A DNA stretch of 64,000 nt from Datnioides undecimradiatus (taxonomy: Eukaryota; Chordata; Actinopteri; Lobotiformes; Datnioididae). A program made the position numbers and the translations under genes. The notes under the pieces were generated by a model, which saw only the letters and a list, made by a program, of their open reading frames with translations, ran no database searches and was not told the origin of the DNA. Where the stretch lies: the NCBI GenBank assembly GCA_008933995.1, contig WARS01000090.1, forward strand, positions 4,494,425 to 4,558,424, in the 5' to 3' direction. Positions within the stretch are counted from its first letter, which is position 1; each line of letters starts with the position of its first letter. Shown here piece after piece: positions 1 to 11,153 of the stretch.

Positions 1-572
1 TGTTTCTGCTGGTAACGTATTGCTGTGGTGGTCAGTCTCGGCAAAAAAATAAAAAGTAATAATCACAAAAGAAAACAAAAGCCCGCTACTTCATTAAAGT
101 GATTTCATATGCTGACTTTCCACACCTCTGGTTTAAAGCTGCATTAATTAAATTTAGCCTGTCTTTTGCTGGTAACCATCTTTTTCACAATGCTGCTGTA
201 AAGACTGCAGGAAGATGCTTCTGTAATGTTGCACAAACACGGACTTTTTATTTCTCATCTGTGAAAGCAAACACAACAGCCTTTCAGCGGCGTCTATGCT
301 GCAATCTGAGCTTATCATGATGCTTTATGGTTAACTTAAGTAACTGAACTACCCCTACGAGCATGAATGTTTCTGTGGCTTTGGCAATGTGCTGATACTT
401 CTCTAACATACAGGGAAAGACTCATTTTTAACGCAAAACAGATAAACTGCGTCATCTACAATGTGTGAATTTGTGTGGTGTGTGTCATTAATGGCCATCA
501 CTGACAAAGAACAATATTGAACAACAAATGCATAATTGTGTGTTTAGCTTGTTAAAACAGTGCCCCTCCCCC

Positions 573-619
<47 letters not shown>

Positions 620-3600
620 ACCCACACACACACCAAACCTCACATTTCACAGAAAACACTGTTTTCACATCCTGATTTTGCCATTTCTTCTTTGCTTTTA
701 TCTGATCGTCTCTCTCCATCCTTCCTCATCCTCCTCCTGCACCTGACCTTCCTAAACTTCATGTACTGCACTTCCACCCTGTATCATCTCTTCCAGCTTC
801 TTAATCCTCCTCTGTTCCCCTTATTGAAGACGTTTTTGTAATCTTAGGCATTCCTTCTCTCTCTCTCTCGCTCTCTCTCTCAGACTCCTTCCTAAAGTGC
901 ATCTTTTTTCAAACCAGATCAGAACCCATCCCTTGGATTTAGAGCCAATTTTAAATCACTGTCCTCTACCCCCAGGGTCTTCCTTGCTGACCAAAGCAAC
1001 TGCTTTGTTGTTTATTTGGAGTGACGAAGTAGCAGAGAACCCCTGCTACTTGGTCAATCCAAGTGAAAGAGTTTCTCTTCCAACCGGAGGGGGTTGCCTG
1101 GGCGACAAGACAAAGGAAAGTAAAAAAAACAGAGTGCATGTTTCCACTTCTGCGGCAGACAGAAGGATGGAGAGGATAGGAGTGGAGTGGAGTGGAGGGG
1201 TAAAGGTAGTGTGGCAGGAGCGTCTGCCCCTCTGCTGCTTTGGGCAGTCCATTAAAACGATCCCTCCATTAGACAAATGTGGGGGAGGAGGCCAGAGAAA
1301 ATGGACCGGAGGGGTACAGAAAGGGTTGACTGATCCAAAGGGAAGGGAGAAATGAATGTGACTATGAGAGGACAGTCTGTGAGAGAGGTGGGTCAGAATC
1401 AGGATAGGATATCAACTGCCACAGAGGATGTTTTTATCCACTTGGACCAATTTGGCAGCAGCTTTGAGCATTTGGCACTTTTGCTAAAGTACTTTTGCAT
1501 TTTATGTGCTTCTCCTTTAACCGCCACACTAAGTCTCAGTTTTGAAGACATAGGTATGCAAATGTTCATTTACTAACGTACTAACAGAAGTCATTTGAAC
1601 ACACAGCACAATGTCAGAAAGATTAGAGAGACAAATGTGAGCACTGCAAACTGTTTAAAATAAGGCCCGAAGAACAAGACGGGAGGAAAAGGAGGCCCAA
1701 AGAATTATAGAATAGACAACAAGGAGACGAGAGGGAGGGATTGAAGAGTACAGGATATCAATAGCTTTCATGCACAGCGCAGGTGACTAGCAAGGGAAGA
1801 ATGGACTAAGTATCTTCTCTCAAACTCTCTCTTCAAACAAGCAGGACCCATTCTAGGAATGGAAAGAGGGTCTAATAAAAGGTGTGTAGTGTTGGGAAAG
1901 GTCCGGCTAGCCAGCTGCTTCACTTGTATATGAGAATATTCAAGGACAAATTAGCCCTAAAGCATCCTCTGACCAAGCTGACAATGTAAGTAACACTCTA
2001 AAATGAAACAAGTGGTCCACGTTCTTTATTTTAACATAAAGCAACGCCTTTACAGCTACTAAATTAAGCATCCTTTTTTGTTCTTGTGCCTTTGCTGCAG
2101 TGAGATTTTATTTTTGCCACTCACAAAAAGTACAAATATAAATGTGTACATGCATACATGAGCATGTATTTCAAACTACTGCAGCTTTTGTGTGCTATGT
2201 AGCTCAGGTCTAATTGAAATTAATACAGATAATGACTGAACGTCTATCGAGTCTCTAGCCAGTGCCTCCCCCTTCAGATCGAAATCCATTTGGATGGAAA
2301 TACAATACAGTCATTCTATCCATTGATTTGTGCAATCCTACATGTCATAGCCAAGCTACTATGACTGAGTATGGGTCATAGGTCACAGCAGACCGATAAA
2401 CTCTGACCATTGACAGTTCACCTTCTGTGGCAATGCTGTGTGTACTTTTTATTCATTTTTACATCCTTTGTCTTGGTTGTTCCTCATCTCTTTTTAACAC
2501 AGACATGCAAACACAGAGTTTGACTCCCTCTACCTCAATAAGCCTGTACAATGCTAGAAATATAATACACACACTGCTAGAAAACCTATAGGCTGGGAGA
2601 CCAGAAGGGGCCTTTAATTGTTTACCTGTGTTCAACTGGGTTTTTTTCCCCTTCTCTCGCTCCCAGACAGGTAATTCCAGTCTCCAAACATAGTTGCACG
2701 GTCTCTCAAGACCACACATATGCCAACAGTTTTGGTTTAAAATTTGCCAGCGAACAAGCCAGTGTAATTTGACCTGGTTCAGTTTCATGTTGTGTTCAGG
2801 TAAAAATTTAGATTGATTTCACTGTGTAATTTAATTGTGCCCAAAAGAAAAAACATGGGGCAAATGACTAAGCAAACCCCGGGACTGACTCTGTCAGTCT
2901 ATCGTGAGTTACTCCATGAGGGGAATGACTGGGTTGTTAGTCTTTTTACAGCATGTTAAGTTAACCAAAAGTGAAGAATCAGTATGAGTAATCAGTCTGC
3001 TCAGGAAGAGCAAACCATTCACTGGAGGGTTTTGGTCAAGCAATTATAAAAAAAAATCCTCTTAAACTCTTAAACTATCCTCTCATTTAGCCTTACTTTG
3101 ATAGCCAACAGGTCTAATTTAAACTCTTGTTTAAAGTCTGTCTTGTGATTTTACATTAGGGAATGTAAAAAAACAATTATTTCTTTTAGATATTCAATTT
3201 GTTTCATTAAGAAATTACCACTTAAGAAACACTCCCTTAAAGCACCACAGGAGACAGCTACCGGCCAAGCATTTTTACTAATCTGAGAAGCCTGTTAGGT
3301 GTGCTGAAAGAAAAGCTTTCCCATAGCCTTGCTGAATGTGAAACTCTAGCTGTGCTGTTTCCATGATGTGTGGTTCACTGCACTGCATTCGCTGTGTGAA
3401 AGTGCCCTCACATGTATACTACACCCAGCACCGGTCCATGCACACAAAGCAAAGTTTTGCTTTGCTGTGAAGCACAAATATGAAAGCATGGCTTACCCAG
3501 ATAGTTACTAAGACAGGACCCCACTTTGTGAAACAAAACATGTCCAGTTTAGCTTTTAGGCTGTAATGGAGGCCACAGCCATCCTCTTTCATTAAGCATA

Positions 3601-4429
3601 AAGCATCCCATGTTGTTATCAAGCTTATTCTCCAGTGCAAAGTACTACAGCAGGTGAGCATTTACATTATGATTCATGTCTGTAAATGTGAAAACAATCC
3701 TGCATCTTTACCAGGTAATGACATCTACCCTCTGAGCTACGCGAGACTGATCTTAAAATGAACATGAGAGTCACTACAGCATTTTAAGAGGAGTGCCCAA
3801 TTTCTGTCTTATTTCTTATTCATAACTTCAAAATTGCAGCTCACAACGCCACAACCCTCTATTACCTAGCCATCATGTTTATTCAAAGTATCTCAGAGTC
3901 TTTAAAAAAAAGTGGAGGTCACTCCTAGTTCCTATAAACAAAGATCAACCTGTATACTATGAAATGCTTGTTACCTAGCTACATCAATATTTGTGTAGTT
4001 GACTAAAAGACACAACACAGTGTCATAAGAAACAACAGTCTGGGTAACTAACTACAGCAGTTCAATAAGCTTGAGGCGACCCCAGTTCACACCACAGCCT
4101 GCTCTTATTCATTTGCCTAGTGTATGTGCATCACATCCACACTGCAGCTCAGTGGCAAGCACATAAAAAACCCCATCTAATTAGAATACAACAAATGTGT
4201 TCACACTTGCACAGACAATTTTGCTATGCCAACCCCAGGACACCCCCCTCCTCTCAATTTGTCTGTGAAGACCTCCCTAAGGTATAGCACATCGACTTCT
4301 ATCACTTCAACTTTAGCTTGCAACGTGTTTATAAAAAGTCGAATAAAACGTATGAATTCTCTGCTGCTATTGGTCGCGGGTACACCCACACATACACAGC
4401 AAGTGACAATGACAAGTGGGGACATTTAC
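1..4429. other. Gene-poor stretch, probably intron of the minus-strand gene
   Basis: I see no open reading frame here with splice sites and protein character that would make a credible exon on either strand. Because a minus-strand coding exon ends with a splice donor at 4429/4428, this whole stretch is most simply the start of that gene's first intron, with the next exon beyond the left edge. It contains a CA microsatellite near 574-632 and otherwise unremarkable AT-rich sequence. The intron assignment is inference. Confidence 0.5.
574..632. repeat. (CA)n microsatellite with CCCA interruptions
   Basis: An almost pure CA dinucleotide run covers about 574-617 and continues imperfectly to about 632. 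It produces spurious Thr-His reading frames that should not be read as genes. Confidence 0.95.
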
Positions 4430-5027
4430 CTGCTGCCGGGATGCGATGCGCTCCGGGTACCGAAGAAAGCCTCTGAATCCCGGAAGAGGCGTTACTTCCC
4501 GGGGCTCGCGGCTGGTTCTCCGAGTGGTTGCTGTGAGCTCCAAGTGGTGCGCAGCCGGCACCGTGCGGCTGCTGTGGATGTAGTTGCTGCTGCTGCTGAT
4601 GGTGGTGGTGATGGTGATGGTTAGATCCCATGACTCCGCTGCCGGTAATTCCGTTACCATTCCCAACACCGTACTGTTGGTAATATCCAGACCGGGAACG
4701 CGATCGAGTCCTTGGGGGTTCCATGGCCATTTGGTGGGGGTGAAGGGGGTGGAAAAGAAAAGAGGAGGACGCGGTCGGGGACTGCGGCGGAGAGCCGTTG
4801 ATGGATCCGGGCTGTACAAAGCCCCTAGCGCCGCTCTGGCTGTAACTATAGCCCCCAAGTCCTCTGCCCCCCTCCGCGCCCCCGTACTCTGTTCGCTCCG
4901 CCGACTCCGCCGCCCCCGCCTCGTCGAATAAATCAGCCCCTTTAGGGACAGGCTCCGGGGTGGAGGGCAGCCGGGGGCAAACTCTGGGCTCCTGAGTCGT
5001 TGGCTGTCCAGCGGCTGCGATTGGCAT
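4430..5027 (-). CDS. First coding exon of an unrecognised gene, His/Gln-rich N-terminus
   Basis: The minus-strand frame opens with ATG at 5027-5025 and stays open through about 199 codons to a consensus donor: the exon ends in CAGCAG at 4430, followed by GTAAAT. The predicted N-terminus is low-complexity, with Gly/Ser/Pro-rich segments, a short Arg-Ser alternation (RTRSRSRS, about residue 105), then seven His and five Gln in a row at about residues 136-147 encoded at 4574-4622. Such sequence is typical of disordered N-terminal regions of regulatory proteins. I do not recognise the family, and no later exon is visible, so the gene probably continues left of the window. The CpG-containing sequence upstream fits a promoter. 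The frame choice rests on protein character and the donor. An overlapping frame that starts at a GTG near 5092 was rejected. Confidence 0.6.
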
Positions 5028-6370
5028 TTCCTTTCGGGGGATTTCCTCCGTTTCTTTTTTTTTTCTGCGATTTCTCTCTCGTTTCCTCTCACAGAAGAAA
5101 GCGTTTAGTCACTGTGTAAAATATAAAAATGGAGAGTGGTTAACAGTTAAACAGAGCCGCGGAGTACTCTCTGTACGACTGTTGATGTTAAAACCGCCAC
5201 TGCTTATTTTGACAAGCATGTGTGTGAATGTGCCGTGACTACTTCCCTCAAGTTTGTCTAAGTGATGTTACTAAACAGCGTGGTTCCCCAAACTGGTTCA
5301 ACAACTAGTTTAACAACTATTGAAAATATCGTCGATATCTCGAGTTTTGAAGTAAACCCGGCTGTGGTCAGGGGTCGGCAACTTAGGTAATAAAATATGT
5401 GAATCTACTTCACGAGACAGCAACGTTAAGTCTCGTGGCTCACTAGCGTCGATAAGTTCATAACAACCGAACAGCGATTACGGCTATGGCTCGCTAGCTC
5501 ACAGGAGGCTAACGTTGGGGGGACATGCTAACGTAAGTGCGCATAGCATACTGTGGTAAACGCATTATTACGCTTAGTCTAATCATACAACAACCGTGTT
5601 AGCATAAATGCCCGCTTTGTTATAAACATAGTTACCCCCGAACCGAGTTTAAGACAACTTTGTCCACTTTAACACGCATTTAAACTTGTTTAGCCAGTCT
5701 GCGTAATGTCGTTCGCTAGCTTGGCAAGCCATACCAACCCCTCCTCCTCTACCGACCAACACAGAAAAATCCCGTAGCTAGCCACCCACGCCTCGAATCC
5801 CTTTAAAATTCTTGGTTAATGGTAGCAAAACAAAAAAAGGCCTTTTAAGGAACTTATTGGGGTTGATTTCATTGAGTTAAGATGACCCGGTAAATGTTTT
5901 CCCAACTGGAAAGGAGCAAACAGCAAAGCGCACAGAGGAAGATAAAAAGTGGTCAACCTGAAATTACAAAGAAAGAACCACGGCTAAAATTAACACGATT
6001 TTAAGGAATGACCCCGCCTCTGAGTCTAGCACTGAAAACCGGTCAAATAACCCCGCTGTGGGTAGTTTTTTTAACCTTAACTTACCTTCAATGTGCTCTC
6101 ATCGACTGTACTCCTGACTCGGATCTGTCGATAATATGGTGAGCCCTGCGTGTGAGCGTATGTGGATGTGTGTGTGTATGCGCCCAGTGTTCGCTTGGTG
6201 TCAGCGTGAAATGTGACAGACCGTCAACGCTCAAGTCGGATTTCACCAGGCATGGCCAATCGATGTCGGAGAAGAGAAAGCGTTTGTAGTCGTATTTACC
6301 AAACACCTTTTCTACATATTCACCGAGAGAACAGAAGAACACAAAATTACACAGAAGAGCGCTCAATGTG
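5028..6370 (-). promoter_or_regulatory. Probable CpG-containing promoter / 5' UTR region
   Basis: This stretch lies immediately upstream of the minus-strand first exon. By eye it has many more CpG dinucleotides than the flanks and few simple repeats. It includes a GC-box-like CCCCGCCTC at about 6012-6020. No TATA box at a convincing distance was identified and no transcription start can be fixed from sequence alone. It could also hold a 5' UTR exon. Confidence 0.45.
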
Positions 6371-6960
6371 ATTTATTTTCATTTCGTTTAACTCGAAACC
6401 AGGAGTTTTCTCGTGATATGAACGCGTTGAGGATCGGTAATTGATTATAACCCCTGTTAAATCAGAAGCTGTGGATAGCAGAGAGGCAGGCAAAAGGGGG
6501 CTTTAAATTATTTATTTACAAATACCAAGCCTACCCATTGCAGCTGTTTCCTCCGGAGCCATAAGTTGGCTTTAAAAATAAGTATTCGCTGTGTTTGCAA
6601 AAGTTGCATACTAGTTTACACTGGCTAGAAAACAAAATAGGGAGACAGGAACAAAATAAAGAGTGACAAACATAGAGCAAAAGAGGTTTATTTAGCCCAT
6701 GTCTGACATAAATTGCCCTAATTCAATCCTATCATCCAAGGCTAAAGCAGACAAGTCCGCTTGTGTCATCTGAGACAAATTTTACAGAGATGTAAAATCC
6801 TAAGTGCTCTTTTAACAATGAAATAGATTGAAATATGAAAACCATTAATTTTGCTAGAGAAGGCTTAATTTTTTTCTAAGGAAACATTTATGATCTGTTG
6901 TGTCAAAGGTCAAGGATGTGGCCTGTATATCAGCCATAACATAAATAGGTGTAAATAATA

Positions 6961-6963
<3 letters not shown>

Positions 6964-6996
<33 letters not shown>
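6964..6996. repeat. (TG)n microsatellite
   Basis: An uninterrupted TG run of about 33 bases. Apparent Cys-Val reading frames across it are artefacts. Confidence 0.95.
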
Positions 6997-6998
<2 letters not shown>

Positions 6999-7072
6999 GG
7001 GACAGGAGGCATGTAAGGGGGGAAATGTATGCGACTTTGTTTATGTTTGTCTGTCGGTCCTTCTTCTTTCTC

Positions 7073-7390
7073 TTTCTCTCTCTCTCTCTCACACACACAC
7101 ACCTAAACACATCCCAGTCCATCTCACCCCCTATACCCTATTCCCTTGGTCTTGTTCTCTCATTTCACACACACTCAACCCAACCCATCAACACCACTCC
7201 TAATACACACATACACCCAACACATACACAGTCTCTCCTCATTACACTCCCTTTCCCTACTTTGATGATATGCAAATATCCCTCCCACCCTCCTTCCCTC
7301 ACTCCTCTACCCCTCCCTTCCTCCCTCCCTCTCTCCCGCAAGCAGCAAGCCTCCACACACACACACATCACACACTCACATGCAGGCTAA
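7073..7390. repeat. Pyrimidine-rich block with CT and CA repeats
   Basis: The plus strand is dominated by C and T, with a CT run around 7075-7090, CA runs at about 7091-7101 and 7355-7380, and repeated CCTCCCT-type tracts at about 7280-7336. It has no coding character. Confidence 0.8.
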
Positions 7391-7469
7391 TGCGCTGTGG
7401 CAGCGTCCACAGACAGGCGGGGAGGATCAATTTTTCACCCAGTGTGCTACCGATATTCATAAGATAAGG

Positions 7470-8000
7470 CCACAGAAGAGAGAGGAGAGAGAGGGAGGGA
7501 GGACAGAGAAAGGTGGGGGAAGGAAAGGGATCGGCAGAGATGGGGATAAGGAAAATGGCGAGTGGGTGTAATGAAGTGCTGGGAGTTTGAAGAAAGGGTG
7601 TCAAAGAAAAAGGGTGAGTGGGGAGCAGAGCGAGAGGAAAAGGGGAAGAAGATGAGGGACCAGTTACAAGGGAGGGTGAGCACGGGTGAGAAAGTAGAGA
7701 GGGTGGGGAAGTCTCGTGGGTGTGTGGGAGGGTGGAGGCAGGATGAGTAAGTGGGTTAGGGGTGGTAGGAAAGGGGGATGGGGTGTAGAGAGGGCTCTGG
7801 GGGATGGGGTTGGGAATGGATGGGGTGGTAAGGGAAAACGAGGGATGGTGTGTATGTGTATGGGGGGGTTATTTTGCTGACGTGCTCTCTTATTGGCTTG
7901 TTCAAACGCTGGGGGAGGGGCAGCCACAAACCATACTCTCACCAGCTGTAGGGAAGAGCAGAGAAACAAAGAGAGAGAGAGAGAGAGCGAGAGGAGGGAG
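7470..8000. repeat. Purine-rich (GA/GGA) low-complexity block
   Basis: The plus strand switches to long G/A stretches (about 7474-7860 and 7960-8000, ending in a GA dinucleotide run at about 7970-7990). It lies directly after the pyrimidine-rich block, giving a strong strand-composition switch. Open frames here are low-complexity artefacts. Confidence 0.75.
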
Positions 8001-9670
8001 GGGGGCAGATATGTGTTTTAATGTTGATATTCTGGTCTAATTAGATTCCTGTCTAAGTGGCGGAATGAATGGTGCTGATCAGATAGAAATGGGCGTAGTA
8101 AAAGAGGGAGCAGGCTTTGTTTGAGTTGGAGAATTCTGTTTTTAGTGCACACAAGGGGTTCTTGATCTATAATTCAATTTCACTTGAGAGACAGAGAGAA
8201 GCAAATTGCCAACACGGTCTCTTATGGATACATTCAAACTCACTTTTGTTCATATTTGGTAGGAAAAAGACAGCATCTTCTGAGGACTTGACAGGATATG
8301 TTGCTTAATACCTCCAGTGTTACCTAATCATTATGCAATGTGCATGAAGGTTATATGTGACAACAAAGACATTTGAAATGCTCCAAATGGTGGAAATATG
8401 TTAGGCTAAATTCAAAGTTCAGTGCAAAAAAAGAGAAACACGTACGGCTGTGTGATCCCTGCGTCGTCCATATGCATAAGTGTAAAAATATTTGACTTTC
8501 TTTAAACATGTCCATAAAATGAAAAGAAGATTAAACAGAAGGCTTGAACAGCATAGAAAAAGAAATACCATTCCAGCACACACAAGAAGGCAGATTGAGA
8601 GCCATGTGTTTGTGGAGCCCAGCTGAACCCCGCCTGCTAAACCAGTCCGCTGGCTGTGACAGACTGACAGGCAGGGAAATAGAGAGGGTGGTGTGTATGT
8701 GTATGTGTGTGTGTTTGTTAGAAGTGAACAAGAGGGAAAGACACAAGAAATTGAGACAAAGAGGCGGATTGACCGATGCAGACGGACACAAAAAATAAAA
8801 CAGAGAGCAAAGAGACTAACGGGAGATACACAGCGACATAGAGAAACATACAAAGAAAAAGAGAGAGGGACGCATACTGTAGTCATACATGGAGAATGAG
8901 AGAGAAGAGAGTAGAGGAAGCCAAGCTTTCTGTGGCTTAGCCAGACTGGAGCGGTGGGACTTGGCTGGCTGTGGACCCTTGGCTTCACTATTAAAGCAAG
9001 GGAGAAAAAAAAAATCACAGTCAAAAAATGAAAAGGGCAAAGAGCTATGCCAAGAATGCACAGGCAAGAAGCAACACATTAGGTTCTTTCCTTCTGCCTG
9101 CCTTTCTGTTTCCCCAAGCAGATCTAAACAATAGGTGGGACCAGCCTCAAGAACCGAGCACTATATACTCAGAACCCATGCTGAGTGACTGAGGTCAACT
9201 CTGAAAGTTGGAACTGGGTATAATGAGCGTATCATCCCTTTAATACACAATTAATTTCCTCTTAAGCAGTCTTAACGTTGTTAAAATCTGACTCTTCACA
9301 GTCTAACTACTATGTGCTGTGTATCATCTTCTTCTAACTCCTTATTGAAGCTGTTTGCGCTAAGTGAAATAGTTAAATATGACTTGTGTTTTTACCAATT
9401 TCATTCCAACATATTCAGGTCTTCATGAAACTTAACTGTCTCTGTTGGGATTTAATGTACAGTTCAGTGGGCTTGATCAATGATTGGCTACATGTGTTGA
9501 ATTTGGAATGATTAACAAACCCACAATGTGTTACTAGTGTTACCGAAAGAGCAAACATTTAAAATAATTTTTCACACTTAGAAAATATCCTCTAGTGTGT
9601 TATTTGTGTGTAACAAGCCAAGTCTACAGCAACGCTAGGAGCTCTGTAAGACTGTACTCATGCACTTGCG

Positions 9671-10040
9671 ATGCTTTGAGCTAAATGCTAATATCTGCAC
9701 ACCAACGTGCTCACAAAAACAAGGCTGGCGTGCTTGTTTTCAGCAGCTGCTGAACTAAAATCTGCACCAAACCATCTTTTAGGGAGATAGGAGATATTTT
9801 ACTGAATAAGCTGAAAATGGGATCTGCTGGTGGCAGAAGATAAAAGGTCTCAGATGTCAAACAGGTATTTCACTAAAGGCTAAGGTGACACTAGAGGAAA
9901 AGCCAGGGATTACCAATGTTAGAGGGATTCATTCTTTGAGGACCACGATCATATGGGCAAAATTTCATGGCCATCCATCCAATAGTTGTTATAGACATTT
10001 CAGTCTGGACCAAATGGGTGGATCGACCAACTGACTGACC
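9671..10040 (+). repeat. Degenerate teleost interspersed repeat
   Basis: Between about 9671 and 10040 the sequence follows, with many substitutions and gaps, a repeat I remember as abundant in percomorph genomes. It begins with a GCTTTGAGCTAAATGCTAAT-like segment, includes an ACTAGAGGAAAAGCCAGGGA-like segment (about 9890), the phrase CCATCCATCCAATAGTTGTT (about 9972-9991), and a terminal TTTCAGTCTGGACCAAA segment followed by GACC/GACT repeats. The family assignment is from memory. Its divergence implies an old copy. No coding potential. Confidence 0.65.
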
Positions 10041-11121
10041 AACTCGCCACTAGCTGAGCTCAAAATGTTTTATAAATCTCAACTTGGCCTTTACTGTGTT
10101 TACACTTTTGGTAAGCAGCTCTTGAAGTTAATGGCTTCGCGACAACAAATGAATGCCAGAAGTTTAGTCCTTGTTGTGTGTGTTTAAAGTGCACTGTTAG
10201 TCATTTAGAGGACTGGCATTGTATATCAGCCCTATACAGGAGTGAAAGCCAGAGGGGTATCAACACCTACTGGCACACACCCACAAAGAACATCCCTCCG
10301 TTAGTTTTTTCACACGCCATATGATACAACAACAATATCAAACAACACAATATCATTATATATCCAAAATATATAACACAATCTGTCCGACCCGGCTACT
10401 CCCAGCTACTAATCATCTAGTAATAGTCGCCATGCCATAATCATATCACTGCATAGAGGCATGTGGGGACTTACAGGCTTTGCCAGATTAATAGTGAAAA
10501 ACAAGGACTTATTTTCCTGACTTTTCCACCCGCTGATACCCTAAGTAGAGGATTATAGCCTTTAGACCGTCTAACTCCAGAAAGGCCTACACAGAGGGGG
10601 ATATTTGTGGAAAACACACCCCAGAAATGGCTCACCGCAACGTGGTGCACACCACACCAAATTTATCCAACTGGCTGTGCCAAATGAGCACCAGAGTGAC
10701 TTTGAAACAGCACAGGGTGAGAGATCATTTTTTGGCTTGGTTAGAAAACCTGAAGCTCTTTTTCTTTGGTTAACAGTCTGATGGTTTGAAAGAAGGGAGG
10801 CAAAGTCATTCTGAAAAATATCAGAGGAAAGAAAAAAAAAGTTTATTTCCTGTACCTCAATCAGGTACCACAGAGAAAATCACCATGTGGTCCTTTGGTT
10901 ATCTTCATCTGTCAAATGTTTGAAATGCTGCTTGATTTTGTTTGCCATATGTCTTGTACCGCGAGGCTGATTGTGTGTATGCAGCTGAGATGCAACCCCA
11001 AAGCCATGTCATATTCTGGGCTCGGAGGAGAAAGTAGGATGCCAAGAACTGAAACGTGATGACGAGTGGGTGTGTGAGAGTGAGTGGGGAAAAAGAAAGC
11101 TTTCCAAAGGCTCTTTTTTGC

Positions 11122-11149
<28 letters not shown>
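11122..11149. repeat. (TG)n microsatellite
   Basis: A pure TG run of 28 bases. A related CA-rich segment follows at about 11428-11478. Confidence 0.95.

Positions 11150-11153
<4 letters not shown>

Noticed and set aside
528-841. Open frames with Thr-His repeats
   Set aside because: They are translations of a CA microsatellite. The same holds for Cys-Val and Thr-His frames near 6965, 11070, 11409, 13981, 16260 and 16953.
4367-5092. 241-codon minus-strand frame overlapping the first exon
   Set aside because: It begins at GTG, is Arg/Ser/Pro-rich as expected of an off-frame reading, and overlaps the frame with the ATG and the His/Gln tract.
7664-7969. 101-codon Pro/His/Leu-rich minus-strand frame
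   Set aside because: It is the complement of the purine-rich block and has no start context, splice signals or family character.
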